From: CAYREX01 sp964423505 | Lineage (GTDB): Bacteria; Fermentibacterota; Fermentibacteria; Fermentibacterales; JCC-6 | Direction: 5' to 3' | DNA length: 64,000 bases | Assembly (NCBI GenBank): GCA_964423505.1 | Contig: CAYREX010000008.1 | Location: 1 to 64,000 of the forward strand | Shown: one piece after another, positions 49,169 through 57,965 of the stretch | How the letters are laid out: every line of letters begins with the position of its first letter | How positions within the stretch are numbered: position 1 is the stretch's first letter | Notes under the pieces: model-generated | The model's database searches: none | The model's input: only the letters and a program-made list of their open reading frames with translations | Told to the model about the DNA's origin: nothing | Made by a program: the position numbers and the translations under genes

Positions 49169-50465
49169 GCCGGCCCTCCCGGTAGACCACGCGGCCCTCC
49201 TTCCAGACCGCCCTCACCTCTCCCCGGAGGGGGATATCCATGAAGGGCGTGTTCGAAGAGAGCGAGAGGGACACCCTCTCGGCCAGCGTCGAGAACGCCT
49301 CCGGGTCCACCACGGTCACGTCCGCCGGCTCTCCCTCGGCCAGGGTCCCCGCCTCGAGGCCGAGCACCGACGCCGGACCGGTGGTCAGCAGACCGACGAG
49401 CCGCAGAGGCTCCATACCCGCTCCGTGGTAGAGGTGCTCCAGCAGGAGCGGCAGCGCGGTCTCCAGGCCGGTGACCCCGAATGCGGAGCGGGCGAGGCCG
49501 AGCGACTTCGCCGGGGCGGCGTGGGGCGCGTGGTCCGTGGCCACGGCCCGAACCACCTCCGCACCGGACACCAGGGCCTCCAGCAGCTCCATCCTCTCCT
49601 CCGGCGACCTGAGCGGCGGGTTCATCTTGGCCATGGGGCCGTGCCGCTCTACAGCCAGCTCGTCGAGGAACAGGTGATGAGGGGTCACGTCGACGCTTAC
49701 GAGACCGGTGGCCCCGAGCGCTTCCAGGAGGGCCAGGCTCCCCCCCAGCGAGACGTGGGTCAGGTGCAGCCTGCCCGGAACCGCTCGTGCCAGCAGGGCG
49801 CACCGGGCGACGTCCACGAGCTCCGCCTCGGGCGGGATGCCGGGGAGGCCGGAGAGCTCGGATGCCCTGCCCAGGTTGACGGCGCCCCCGGCTGAGAGTG
49901 AGCGGTCCTCCGGGTGCTCGATTACCACTGCTCCGATGTCGGCGGCCACGCGCATGGCCCGGAGCAGGAGGGCGGAGTCGGCAACCGGGTCACCGTCGTC
50001 GGAGAAGGCCCTCACACCGCACTCCCGGCTGAGGAGCCGCATGTCCGCGAGCTCCCTGCCGCCCCTCTCCACGGTGACGCATGCCACGGGTACGAGGTCC
50101 GCGAGACCGATGGCGGAGGCCTCCTCCAGGAGCGGCAGGATGCGCTCCGGTCTGTCCAGGGGCGGGTCGGTGTTGGGCATGGCGGCAACGGTCGTGAAAC
50201 CGCCTGCCACGGCGGCTGCCAGACCGCTGCGGAGGGTCTCGGAGGCCTCACCGCCGGGTACCCTGAGGTGGACGTGCATGTCCACCAGCCCGGGGAGGAC
50301 CCAGCAGCCGGAGGCGTCGTACGCGGGGAGCGCCCCGGATGCCTCGGCCGAGCGGGCCTCCCCTTCCGGGGCTACCCGCCCCTCCCGCATGAGCAGCGGA
50401 CGCACGCTGTCGGTACCGGTACGCGGGTCCAGGACCCTGCCGCCGGTCAGGAGCCAGTCCTGCAG
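49161..50465 (-). CDS. pyrC: Dihydroorotase, CTG start
   Basis: 434 residues. Zinc amidohydrolase closing carbamoyl-aspartate to dihydroorotate. DMHVHLRVPG (metal His pair), AAVAGGFTTVAAMPNT, IEHPEDRSL, LTHVSLGGSLALL, VTPHHLFL, and ATDHAPHAAPAKS with the catalytic Asp. The family N-terminus (WLLTGGRVLDPRTG) lies upstream of the first ATG/GTG/TTG codon in this frame (GTG at 50405). The CTG at 50463-50465 sits four bases after GGAGGAACCT, and I take it as the start. 13 bases after the aldolase gene. Type I/III (long) DHOase. Confidence 0.93.
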   Translation of the reverse strand: MQDWLLTGGRVLDPRTGTDSVRPLLMREGRVAPEGEARSAEASGALPAYDASGCWVLPGLVDMHVHLRVPGGEASETLRSGLAAAVAGGFTTVAAMPNTDPPLDRPERILPLLEEASAIGLADLVPVACVTVERGGRELADMRLLSRECGVRAFSDDGDPVADSALLLRAMRVAADIGAVVIEHPEDRSLSAGGAVNLGRASELSGLPGIPPEAELVDVARCALLARAVPGRLHLTHVSLGGSLALLEALGATGLVSVDVTPHHLFLDELAVERHGPMAKMNPPLRSPEERMELLEALVSGAEVVRAVATDHAPHAAPAKSLGLARSAFGVTGLETALPLLLEHLYHGAGMEPLRLVGLLTTGPASVLGLEAGTLAEGEPADVTVVDPEAFSTLAERVSLSLSSNTPFMDIPLRGEVRAVWKEGRVVYREGRLA

Positions 50466-50478
50466 AGGTTCCTCCGTC

Positions 50479-51744
50479 CTAGTCGGAGAAGTCCCGGCCG
50501 TCGTCCTCGCTTGCCCGGCCGCCGTCCGGGGCCATGTCCCGGGTGTAGTCCTCCCTGTCGGCCAGTACCCTCCTCTGCGGGGCGGCGTTCCAGTCGCCCC
50601 TCTCCAGCACCCGGTCGATGACGGCGTGACCGAGCCCTGCGGAGCCGAAGGCCTCGAAGAACCTGAGGGCCCAGTCCTCGGTCTCGTCCAGTATCCTGTC
50701 CCTCACCTCGGCCGGCTCGGCCATTATCCTGCTGTGGAAGGCGAGGTTGAGCCGCTTGTAGTCGCCCGATCCCCTGCCGTAGCCCCTCCGGTCGGCCTCC
50801 GCCACCATGTCCCGCCAGAGCTCCTCGGAGATGCCCTTGTCCGGCCTCTTGACGTAGCTGCCATCCTCGATGACCGCGTTGCCGCTCACCGGGTCCATCT
50901 CGAGGCCGTATACGATGTTCTGCCAGAGCGTGCCGACGTTGCCCTTGGCAATGCCGTACTCCCTGAAGGTACCCACCTTGTCCAGCGGGGTGCCGCTTAT
51001 GCCGTGCTGGGCGATCATGCAACCGTACCTGTCGATGGTCCCGGCTATCTCGCGGGTCCTCTCCAGGTCGATGCCCTCGGCCTCCCCCTTCGAGGCGTCG
51101 TAGGTGCCGTGCTTCGAGCCGTTGGAGACGGCCAGGAAGTCGGCGTGGACCCCCCAGGAGTTGAGCCCGCCGACGAAGTACTCCGCCTCCTCGGCGGTGG
51201 TCAGCTCCCCCGCGCCCTTTATCTCGCCCACCTCCACCTCGAGGCCGACGTAGTCAGGTATGTGCATCGCCAGGTCCCTGGTGTAGATGAGGTTCTCCCA
51301 GTCCGGGTTGTGGGAGGCGTCCACCGCCACCGACGTCCATCCCCTGGATATGGCGTAGGGAACGGTCACCACCGCCTCGTCCCGGTCCTCCGAGGACTTG
51401 ACGGCGTAGTGGTCCATATGGAGCGCCATGACCACGCCGTCGCCCACCATGCTGGAGTACTGGGCGGCGTACCAGGGGAGGTTCTCCCAGCCGAGCCCCG
51501 TGTAGGTGGACTCCGACTTGGCGAGCTCGAGGTAGACGAAGGAGTCGGCCCGGCGGGCGGCCCGGATGATTCCCAGCGCGCTCAGCGGGTTACGGATGTT
51601 CGCGGCCATCACTATGGCCTTGCGCTCCCTGGCCACGGCGGCGATGTCCCTGCCGCTGACCATGGCGCACCGGCTGCCGGGCAGCGCCATCCTGACGTTC
51701 AGCGGCCGCAGCCCGAGCAGCTCGTCGTATCTGCCGTGAGTCAT
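50479..51744 (-). CDS. Class II fructose-bisphosphate aldolase family protein
   Basis: 421 residues, longer than FbaA (~360). Zinc-dependent class II aldolases cleave fructose-1,6-bisphosphate. The zinc-binding ALHMDHY, the E-E-G box LEVEVGEIKGAG, NGSKHGTYD (third ligand His) and MIAQHGISGTP are in the right order. The usual KiNidTd near the phosphate site is changed to KGNVGTLWQN, so specificity may differ. The C-terminus is extended by ~60 residues, acidic at the end. Start ATG follows GGAGGGAGACAG. First gene of the pyr operon. Confidence 0.85.
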   Translation of the reverse strand: MTHGRYDELLGLRPLNVRMALPGSRCAMVSGRDIAAVARERKAIVMAANIRNPLSALGIIRAARRADSFVYLELAKSESTYTGLGWENLPWYAAQYSSMVGDGVVMALHMDHYAVKSSEDRDEAVVTVPYAISRGWTSVAVDASHNPDWENLIYTRDLAMHIPDYVGLEVEVGEIKGAGELTTAEEAEYFVGGLNSWGVHADFLAVSNGSKHGTYDASKGEAEGIDLERTREIAGTIDRYGCMIAQHGISGTPLDKVGTFREYGIAKGNVGTLWQNIVYGLEMDPVSGNAVIEDGSYVKRPDKGISEELWRDMVAEADRRGYGRGSGDYKRLNLAFHSRIMAEPAEVRDRILDETEDWALRFFEAFGSAGLGHAVIDRVLERGDWNAAPQRRVLADREDYTRDMAPDGGRASEDDGRDFSD

Positions 51745-51760
51745 CTGTCTCCCTCCAGGT

Positions 51761-51789
51761 TTGACCGCAAATGCGGGGGGTGTTAATAT
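51761..51789 (+). promoter_or_regulatory. Strong promoter of trkH
   Basis: TTGACC (51761-51766), 17-base spacer, TAATAT (51784-51789), 34 bases before the GTG start. Near-consensus. Confidence 0.8.
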
Positions 51790-51822
51790 GCTGCAACCGT
51801 CCGAGGGGAGGTATGCCGCCTG

Positions 51823-53610
51823 GTGAAGGTTCCCGAGCCGATGCTCCGCTCTGCGCCTGTGAGGAGGGCCCTCGCCCTGCTCGTGGTGGCTCTGCTCGTG
51901 CTCCGGTTCGGGGTCGGCGTTGACTCCGGGGGCTTCCTGCGGGTCTCGGACATCCTCTTCCTGCTGACTTCCGCCGGGTTCGCCGCCGGTCTGATGATAA
52001 CCCGCAGGGACGAGTCGCTCGGGCAGGGGCTGGTCTCCGACCGCTGGCTGACCTTGTTCACGGCGCTATACCTGCTCGGTATCATCCTGAGGCTGGCCGG
52101 GGCGGTCGGCGGAGGGGGCGACACCACGCTCTGGCAGGACATCCTGGCGCTCTCCATAGTCTACTCGCTCCTCTGCTCGCTCCGCACGCTTCTCTCGCAG
52201 TTCGGCAGGTGGATGCTGGGCAGGCTCCCCCCGGCCGCCATACTGCCGACCAGCTTCGCGGTGGTCATCGCGCTGGGGACGCTCGCGCTGATGCTGCCGA
52301 GGATGACGCCGCCGGAGCAGGGCATAGGGCTCGTGGACGCTGCCTTCACCTCCACCTCCGCCACATGCGTGACCGGCCTGATAGTGAGGAGCACCTCCCA
52401 GGGGTTCACCGTCTACGGCCAGGCGGTGATACTGGGCCTCATACAGGTGGGCGGGCTCGGAATCATGACCTTCGTGGCCTTCTTCGCCCTCTTCCTGGGT
52501 CACAGCGCCGGGCTGCGGCAGTCGGTCTCGCTGAGCAGGATAATGGACAGCGAGTTCGTGAGCGACCTGAAGCGGACCATGGGCTCCATAGTCGGCTGGA
52601 CAATTGCCATAGAGTCGGCCGGCGCCTTCGTCCTCTACCTCCTCTGGAGCTCCGAGCCGACGGGGTGGAGCAGGGCGGAGACCCTCTGGCAGTCAGTCTT
52701 CCACAGCGTCTCGGCATTCTGCAACGCCGGCTTCAGCCTGGACCCCTCGCTGCTCGGGGCGGCCGGGGGAGCCGCGGCGCCGGAGAACCTGGAGGGTCTG
52801 GCCCACTCCGCCGGCACGGGCATCACCATCGGTCTCCTTATCGTGCTCGGCGGCATAGGCTTCCTGGTGCTCACCGGTATCGGCGCCTCGTTCATGCACA
52901 GGCTCCGCACCGGCTCCCGCAAGCGGCTCTCGCTTCAGTCGAGGCTGGTCCTGGTGGTAACCATCGCGCTGGTCGTCGGCTCCACCGCCCTCTTCCTGGC
53001 GGTGGAGTGGGACGGCGCGCTCTCCGGCATGCCGCTGCATCTGAAGGTCTCCAACGCGTTCCTCGAGGGCGTCACTCCCAGGACGGCCGGGTTCAACACC
53101 GTACCGACGGGCGAGCTGGCTCCGCTCACGAGATGGTCGTTCGTGGTCCAGATGTTCGTAGGGGCCTCCCCCGGTGGCACCGGCGGCGGCGTCAAGACCA
53201 GCACGGTGGCGCTGGTGCTCATAGGCATCGTCTCGCTCATCAGGAGGAAGCCGGGCATAGAGCTGTGGAAGCGGAGGATACCGGGGCACGACATGACCAG
53301 GGCGGCGGCGGTCATCCTGCTCTCCTTCGCCGTCTTCGCCCTCTCCGCAGGCGCTCTCATGCTCACGGAGCGTGCCGTTCTGGACAGCGGCACGCAGCGC
53401 GAGATGGGCTACGTCTTCGAGTCCATGAGCGCGTTCGGCACCGTGGGGCTCTCGACCGGAGTCACCGGAGGTTTGACCGCAGGGGGAAGGGTGGTCATCA
53501 TACTGACCATGTTCCTCGGCAGGATAGGGCCGGCCGCGCTGGCCGCCGCCACCGGCCGGGCGGTCCTGCCGAAGTACAGCTACCCGGAGGCACGGATAAC
53601 CATCGGCTAG
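51823..53610 (+). CDS. Trk/Ktr potassium uptake channel subunit
   Basis: 595 residues with about ten or more membrane spans. Four selectivity-filter loops of the TrkH/KtrB fold are seen: SATCVTGL, SAFCNAGF, TPRTAGFNT and SAFGTVGLSTG. The intervening GTGGGVKTSTVAL matches the conserved loop after the third filter. It passes K+ into the cell. The N-terminus has two extra spans relative to KtrB. GTG start; GGGGAGG lies 12 bases upstream. The cytoplasmic gating partner follows 19 bases later. Confidence 0.93.
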   Translation: MKVPEPMLRSAPVRRALALLVVALLVLRFGVGVDSGGFLRVSDILFLLTSAGFAAGLMITRRDESLGQGLVSDRWLTLFTALYLLGIILRLAGAVGGGGDTTLWQDILALSIVYSLLCSLRTLLSQFGRWMLGRLPPAAILPTSFAVVIALGTLALMLPRMTPPEQGIGLVDAAFTSTSATCVTGLIVRSTSQGFTVYGQAVILGLIQVGGLGIMTFVAFFALFLGHSAGLRQSVSLSRIMDSEFVSDLKRTMGSIVGWTIAIESAGAFVLYLLWSSEPTGWSRAETLWQSVFHSVSAFCNAGFSLDPSLLGAAGGAAAPENLEGLAHSAGTGITIGLLIVLGGIGFLVLTGIGASFMHRLRTGSRKRLSLQSRLVLVVTIALVVGSTALFLAVEWDGALSGMPLHLKVSNAFLEGVTPRTAGFNTVPTGELAPLTRWSFVVQMFVGASPGGTGGGVKTSTVALVLIGIVSLIRRKPGIELWKRRIPGHDMTRAAAVILLSFAVFALSAGALMLTERAVLDSGTQREMGYVFESMSAFGTVGLSTGVTGGLTAGGRVVIILTMFLGRIGPAALAAATGRAVLPKYSYPEARITIG

Positions 53611-53629
53611 TAGACCGGGGGATGGGGCA

Positions 53630-54292
53630 GTGAAGCAGATGAAGTTCGCAGTCATCGGGCTCGGCTCGTTCGGTTACAGCATCGCGGTCAAGCTGGCCGA
53701 GTACGGTGCGGAGGTGCTGGCCGTCGACATGAACGAGAAGCTCATAGAGGAGATACGCAACGATGTCTCCGCGGCGGTCGCGTTCGACTCCACCGACGAG
53801 AGGATGCTGAAGGCCCACGGGCTCGCCGGGATGGACCTGGTGATAGTGGCAATAGGGGAGGATTTCGGGGCCAACGTCCTCGTGACCAAGATACTGAAGG
53901 ACCTGGGCCTCAGGGTTCACAGCAGGGCCACGAGCGAACGGGAGCAGAGGATACTGAGGGCCGTCGGCGCGGACAGGATATACACTCCCGAGCAGACCCA
54001 GGGCGAGAACGAGGCAAGGCGGCTGACCCTGCAGGGAGTCAGGAACTGGGTCCCCCTCCCCGGCGGGCTGGTCATTGCCCACGTCGAACCGAAGCCGGCG
54101 ATGGTCGGCAGGATGCTCAGGGACCTCGACATCCGGAAGGTGTACGGCCTGAACGTCGCCTACATCGGCAGGATGACCGAGGACGGCAGGAAGTACAGGA
54201 TACCAAGGCCGGACGATGCATTCCGGGAGGACGACCACGTCTTCATGCTCGGTACGCAGGAGGACCTGAAGCGCTACACGGAGGTCCGCTAG
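53630..54292 (+). CDS. Potassium uptake regulator, TrkA/KtrA (RCK) family
   Basis: 220 residues. Cytosolic gating ring for the membrane subunit next to it. RCK_N Rossmann fold: KFAVIGLGSFGYSIAVKLAEYGAEVLAVDMNEK (pieces; GxGxxG and an Asp at the end of strand 2), ATDSTDE-like FDSTDERML, MDLVIVAIGEDF. Then an RCK_C domain with LPGGLVIAHVEP and FREDDHVFMLGT. A single RCK pair is the KtrA size, not the double TrkA of enterics. GTG (53630) or ATG (53639) start; I take the GTG. Confidence 0.93.
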   Translation: MKQMKFAVIGLGSFGYSIAVKLAEYGAEVLAVDMNEKLIEEIRNDVSAAVAFDSTDERMLKAHGLAGMDLVIVAIGEDFGANVLVTKILKDLGLRVHSRATSEREQRILRAVGADRIYTPEQTQGENEARRLTLQGVRNWVPLPGGLVIAHVEPKPAMVGRMLRDLDIRKVYGLNVAYIGRMTEDGRKYRIPRPDDAFREDDHVFMLGTQEDLKRYTEVR

Positions 54293-54306
54293 GACCGGTC
54301 TGCGGG

Positions 54307-55269
54307 TCAGCCCCCGCCTGCGGGGCGCCCGACCAGCTTCCCGAGCCCTACCGACGCTAGGGCATGCCTCCTGGAGGCGTTGACCAGCCTGAACAGCTTC
54401 ACCGCTCCGGCCGGGTCGGAGTGCGCCCCGGCCACCCTCTTCACCATGGCGGCGACCAGTGCGGGCAGCTTCTCCGGCTTCCGGAGCACGCCCCTGGTCC
54501 TGAAACCCTCGTCCGGATGAAGCATCAGGTCCTGGAGGTAGGACCGCTTCTCCTTGAGCTCAGCGAATGCCTTCACTGCAACCACGAAGCACTCCTGCCA
54601 GTCCTCCGACAGCTTCCGGTACCAGACGTTGAAGGCTTCGAGCAGCATTCTGGTCTCGGCCAGGCCCACGGCCGTGACCTTCCTGCTGGCACCTGGATGG
54701 AAGCTGGCGGTGGTGCCGCTCCCGCCGTCGGCGTCCAGCAGCCCATCGGCTTCATCCGGCCCCAGCATGTCCCCGGTGAGGAATGCCGCCTCCGCCCTGC
54801 CGTCACCGACCGGCACCAGGACCGCGCCTCCTCCCGTGTAGAGCCTGAAGAGGCCGCTCTCGCCGCTGTCGTTCATGCTGGAGTAGAGGCCGGAAATCTC
54901 CCCCCCGTCCCCCTCGAGCCCCCTGAGGACCGGGTTCTCCTCCAGGCAGCGCAGAACGTGCGGGAGGGCTCCCTCGTGCAGGAAGTTGCAGGTCAGCAGA
55001 AGCTCGCCGTCGTCCGCCGCCAGCCACTTCATGAAGTCGTCGAAGGAGGTCGTCGGTCTGCCTACTATGCGGAAGGGCTCGCCCTTCCTGAGAAGCAGGT
55101 AGGCGCGTGTCTGTCCGCCTGCGCTGACGCGCCAGTAACCGTCCCTCCTGAGCGCCCTGTTCTCCATGAAGCCGCCCGCCAGCTCCTTCAGCCGGAGGTA
55201 GCGCATCGGCACGCCCCTGAGAAAGGACTCCTCGTAGGGCAGCTCCTCCGGCGGGACGACCCCGCTCAC
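54307..55269 (-). CDS. Hypothetical protein coupled to lepB
   Basis: 320 residues of unknown function, without membrane spans. GTG 55269 overlaps the lepB stop (GTGA) and is preferred over a longer frame. The N-terminal half has strand-rich pieces (YWRVSAGGQTRAYLLLRKGEPFRIVG) and GELLLTCNFLHEGALPHVLRCL; the C-terminal half is helical (LLEAFNVWYRKLSEDWQECFVVAVKAFAEL). The architecture recalls DUF4388/PatA-like regulators but I cannot confirm it. Convergent with ktrA, 14 bases apart. Confidence 0.65.
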   Translation of the reverse strand: MSGVVPPEELPYEESFLRGVPMRYLRLKELAGGFMENRALRRDGYWRVSAGGQTRAYLLLRKGEPFRIVGRPTTSFDDFMKWLAADDGELLLTCNFLHEGALPHVLRCLEENPVLRGLEGDGGEISGLYSSMNDSGESGLFRLYTGGGAVLVPVGDGRAEAAFLTGDMLGPDEADGLLDADGGSGTTASFHPGASRKVTAVGLAETRMLLEAFNVWYRKLSEDWQECFVVAVKAFAELKEKRSYLQDLMLHPDEGFRTRGVLRKPEKLPALVAAMVKRVAGAHSDPAGAVKLFRLVNASRRHALASVGLGKLVGRPAGGG

Positions 55270-56033
55270 CGGACCAGCCTGGCCATGCGCTCGAGCTTGG
55301 GGAAGCCCTCTCCGGGAACCCATGACCAGTAGGTGACCAGGGCCTCCCCCTTGATGAGCTCCTCCGGGAGGGCGCCCCAGACCCTGCTGTCGCTGGAGTG
55401 GTCCCGGTTGTCGCCCATCATGAAGACATGCCCCGGCGGTACGACGTAGGACTGTATGCCGTCGCGGGTGTGCGCCGTGTTGGCGAGGATGTGCTCGCAG
55501 GCCAGGTCGGGGACGAGTATGTAGTCACCGGCGGAGTTCACCAGGTAGCCATCCACGTCCGAGTCGACGCACTCGGGCCAGCTCTCGTCCAGGGGAGACT
55601 GGCTCAGGGGGTCCTGGAACGCCGTGGCCCACTCCTCCGAGGGCTCACCGTTCACGTAGAGCGTGTCCCGCCGGACCCAGACCGTGTCCCCCCCGAGCGC
55701 CACCGCGCGCTTGATGAAGTCGTTGCCCGGGCCGACCGGGTACCTGAAGACGAGGACCTCCCCGACCTCGGTGGTTCCGGTCGCGGGCATGAGCAGCCCG
55801 GCGGTGCCGGACCGGAAGGCGCCGAGGGGCGGCCTCATCCTGTCGGTCCATGGTATCATCTGCCCCTTGGATGCCTTGAGGACCAGCAGATGGTCGCCCA
55901 CTATCAGGGTGGCCTCCATGCTGGGCGTCGGTATCCGGAAGGCTTCTATCACGAAGGGGCGGAGGAACCCGAAGAAGATTATCAGGGCCAACGCCAGCTG
56001 GAGTATCCAGCTCCTGACTCCCGCCAGTTTCAA
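55266..56033 (-). CDS. lepB: Signal peptidase I
   Basis: 255 residues. Membrane-bound serine protease removing signal peptides. One N-terminal span (ILQLALALIIFFGFLRPFVIEAF), Ser box IPTPSMEATLIVGDHLLV, Lys box FIKRAVALGGD, and the final MGDNRDHSSDSRVWG. It has an insertion of about 30 residues between the Lys and GDNR boxes. I choose TTG 56033: GGAG is five bases upstream, and the likely promoter's transcript would begin after the alternative TTG at 56063. It is distinct from the short S26 protein at 32520. Confidence 0.92.
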   Translation of the reverse strand: MKLAGVRSWILQLALALIIFFGFLRPFVIEAFRIPTPSMEATLIVGDHLLVLKASKGQMIPWTDRMRPPLGAFRSGTAGLLMPATGTTEVGEVLVFRYPVGPGNDFIKRAVALGGDTVWVRRDTLYVNGEPSEEWATAFQDPLSQSPLDESWPECVDSDVDGYLVNSAGDYILVPDLACEHILANTAHTRDGIQSYVVPPGHVFMMGDNRDHSSDSRVWGALPEELIKGEALVTYWSWVPGEGFPKLERMARLVR

Positions 56034-56063
56034 TGGGTCTCCAATCCTGAGAGTGACAGGCAA

Positions 56064-56092
56064 GAAATGTCCCTGGGGCGAGCGACTGTCAA
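56064..56092 (-). promoter_or_regulatory. Promoter of lepB
   Basis: Minus strand TTGACA (56087-56092), 17-base spacer, CATTTC (56064-56069). Transcription would start near 56057, supporting the TTG start at 56033. Confidence 0.6.
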
Positions 56093-56105
56093 CATCCGCC
56101 TCCGG

Positions 56106-56134
56106 TTGACGGGAGAAGACGCTCGGTTCATTGT
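56106..56134 (+). promoter_or_regulatory. Promoter of mscS
   Basis: TTGACG (56106-56111), 17-base spacer, CATTGT (56129-56134), 56 bases before the mscS start. It is back to back with the lepB promoter. Confidence 0.55.
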
Positions 56135-56190
56135 GGGGCGGCTCTCCAGGCTTCGACTTCCCTGCCCGGCAATGAGAGACGGAGGTTCAA

Positions 56191-57252
56191 ATGTCCGGCG
56201 TCCTTTCCGAGGCTCTAGCGTACTCACCGGCAGGCATACCGGTAGGCGGAATCGTGGCGTCCATCCTCGTGGTCGCTGCCGCCCTGGTGGTCAAGCGGAT
56301 AGTGATGTCGACCCTGCGGCGGAGGGCCTCCTCCGGCACCGGCTTCGGACCGTCGCTTGCGGGCAACCTCGCCAGACCGCTGGGCTTCCTGGTGCTGGTC
56401 ACCGGGGTCTACCTGGCCCTCCGTATACACGACCTCCCCGAGGGAGTGGTAGTGTGGCGCAGGCGGGTGATGTTCTTCCTGCTTACCGTGAACATACTCT
56501 GGCTGCTGCTGAAGGCGGTGGACGCCGTCGCGGAGGCCATGGCTGGAGTGGCGGCCGATACCGAATCCAGGATGGACGACCAGCTCATACCGATACTGAC
56601 CAAGCTGGCCAAGTTCATACTGGTGGCGATAGGCATAATCTTCTACATGCAGTCGAACGGCTATCCCGTGAGCGGCATAATCGCCGGCATGGGCATAGGC
56701 GGCCTGGCCATGGCCCTGGCCGCGCAGGACTCCATCTCCGGCATATTCGCCTCCGTGGTCATCTTCCTCGACAGGCCCTTCATGGTCGGCGACTTCGTCG
56801 AGATCGCCGGCATCGTGGGGACCGTCGAGGAGATAGGGATAAGGTCCACCAGGATACGGACCGTCGAGCAGACCCTGGTGACCATCCCGAACAAGGAGGT
56901 CATGGACTCCAATATCGACAACTTCTCCCAGAGGCCCATGCGCAGGACGTCCATGACCATAGGGGTCACCTACGACACCACCGCCGACCAGATGGAGGCG
57001 CTGCTGGCTGATATCCGCCGGATGCTGGCGGAGCATCCGGAGGTGGACGCGGAGACGGTGCTGGTCAACTTCTCCGGCTTCGGGGACTCGTCACTGGACA
57101 TAGATCTGAAGTACTTCCTCCTGACGGTGGACTACAAGGAGTGGCTAGACCTGCGCGAGGGCGTGAACCTCGCGCTGATGCGGGTGGTCGAGCGTCACGG
57201 GCTGGACTTCGCCTTCCCTTCCAGGACCATATACATGGAATCCGGCGGCTGA
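56191..57252 (+). CDS. Mechanosensitive channel, MscS family
   Basis: 353 residues. Opens under membrane tension to release solutes on osmotic downshock. About four N-terminal spans, then the pore helix with the typical Gly/Ala pattern (IAGMGIGGLAMALAAQDSISGIFASVVIFLDRPFMVGD in pieces), followed by the beta domain (GIVGTVEEIGIRSTRIRT, VTIPNKEVMDSNIDNFS) and an alpha-beta C-terminal domain (TIGVTYDTTADQMEALL). ATG after GGAGG. Starts the mscS-radC-57958 operon; placed next to the K+ uptake genes (~2 kb away), it could take part in osmoregulation. Confidence 0.93.
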   Translation: MSGVLSEALAYSPAGIPVGGIVASILVVAAALVVKRIVMSTLRRRASSGTGFGPSLAGNLARPLGFLVLVTGVYLALRIHDLPEGVVVWRRRVMFFLLTVNILWLLLKAVDAVAEAMAGVAADTESRMDDQLIPILTKLAKFILVAIGIIFYMQSNGYPVSGIIAGMGIGGLAMALAAQDSISGIFASVVIFLDRPFMVGDFVEIAGIVGTVEEIGIRSTRIRTVEQTLVTIPNKEVMDSNIDNFSQRPMRRTSMTIGVTYDTTADQMEALLADIRRMLAEHPEVDAETVLVNFSGFGDSSLDIDLKYFLLTVDYKEWLDLREGVNLALMRVVERHGLDFAFPSRTIYMESGG

Positions 57253-57281
57253 GGCCGGGGGGAGCCGGAGGGGATGGAGGG

Positions 57282-57965
57282 ATGACCGGCGCGGAGGGAC
57301 ACAGGAACAGGCTGCGGGAGCGGTATCTCCGGGGAGGCCCCCGCTCCCTCTCCGACCGGGACATGCTGGAGCTGCTGCTGACCTATGCCATACCCCGCAG
57401 GGACGTCAAGCAACTGGCCCGGGAGCTCCTCTCCGAGTTCGGCTCGCTGCGCGGGGTACTCTCGCAGCCCCCGGACATGCTCACACGCGTGGAGGGGATA
57501 GGTCCGGCCTCCTCCGTCCTGCTCAGCCTGGTACACTGGACCGCGGACAGGGCGGCGAGGGAGAGGGACGGGGAGGTCCGCTTCACATCACCCTCGTCAG
57601 TGAGGGAGTACATAGAGCGTCACGTCAGTCCGGGCATGACCGGCCTCAGGCGGGAGAGGCTGGAGGCGCTCCTCCTCGATTCCATGAACCGGCTCATAGC
57701 GACAGGCGAGCTGGAGTACGGGACCGTCGACAGGGCCACGGTCCATCCCCGCAACCTGGTCGAGAAGGTGATCGCCACCGGGGCCACGGGCGTGATACTG
57801 GTGCACAACCACCCGGGCGGGTCACCGGGGGCCAGCCGGGAGGACGCCGCCATAACGAGGAGGCTGGGGGAGCTGGGCAGGGAGCTCGGCTTCAGGGTGC
57901 TGGACCACCTGATAGTGGCCGACGGCCGGGTGACCAGCCTGCTCGAGGAGGGCCTCCTTGACTGA
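57282..57965 (+). CDS. radC: RadC / JAB-domain DNA repair-like protein
   Basis: 227 residues, the usual RadC size. A helix-hairpin-helix-like N-terminus (GHRNRLRERYL, LLTYAIPRRDVKQLAREL, VEGIGPASSVLL) precedes a JAB1/MPN metal-binding domain: ALLLDSMNRLIA, ATGVILVHNHPGGSPGASREDAAITRRL and LDHLIVADG. The metal set His-x-His...Asp is complete. Despite its name its role in repair is unclear. The start ATG follows GGAGGGGATGGAGG, 29 bases after mscS. Confidence 0.93.
   Translation: MTGAEGHRNRLRERYLRGGPRSLSDRDMLELLLTYAIPRRDVKQLARELLSEFGSLRGVLSQPPDMLTRVEGIGPASSVLLSLVHWTADRAARERDGEVRFTSPSSVREYIERHVSPGMTGLRRERLEALLLDSMNRLIATGELEYGTVDRATVHPRNLVEKVIATGATGVILVHNHPGGSPGASREDAAITRRLGELGRELGFRVLDHLIVADGRVTSLLEEGLLD

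Noticed and set aside
54311..54325. CCCCGC-CT-GCGGGG hairpin as a ktrA terminator
   Set aside because: It lies within the end of the convergent coding region and has only a two-base loop and no T-tract; too weak to list.
56034..56063. Longer lepB beginning at TTG 56063
   Set aside because: The likely promoter places the transcript start after this codon, and the TTG at 56033 has the better ribosome binding site.
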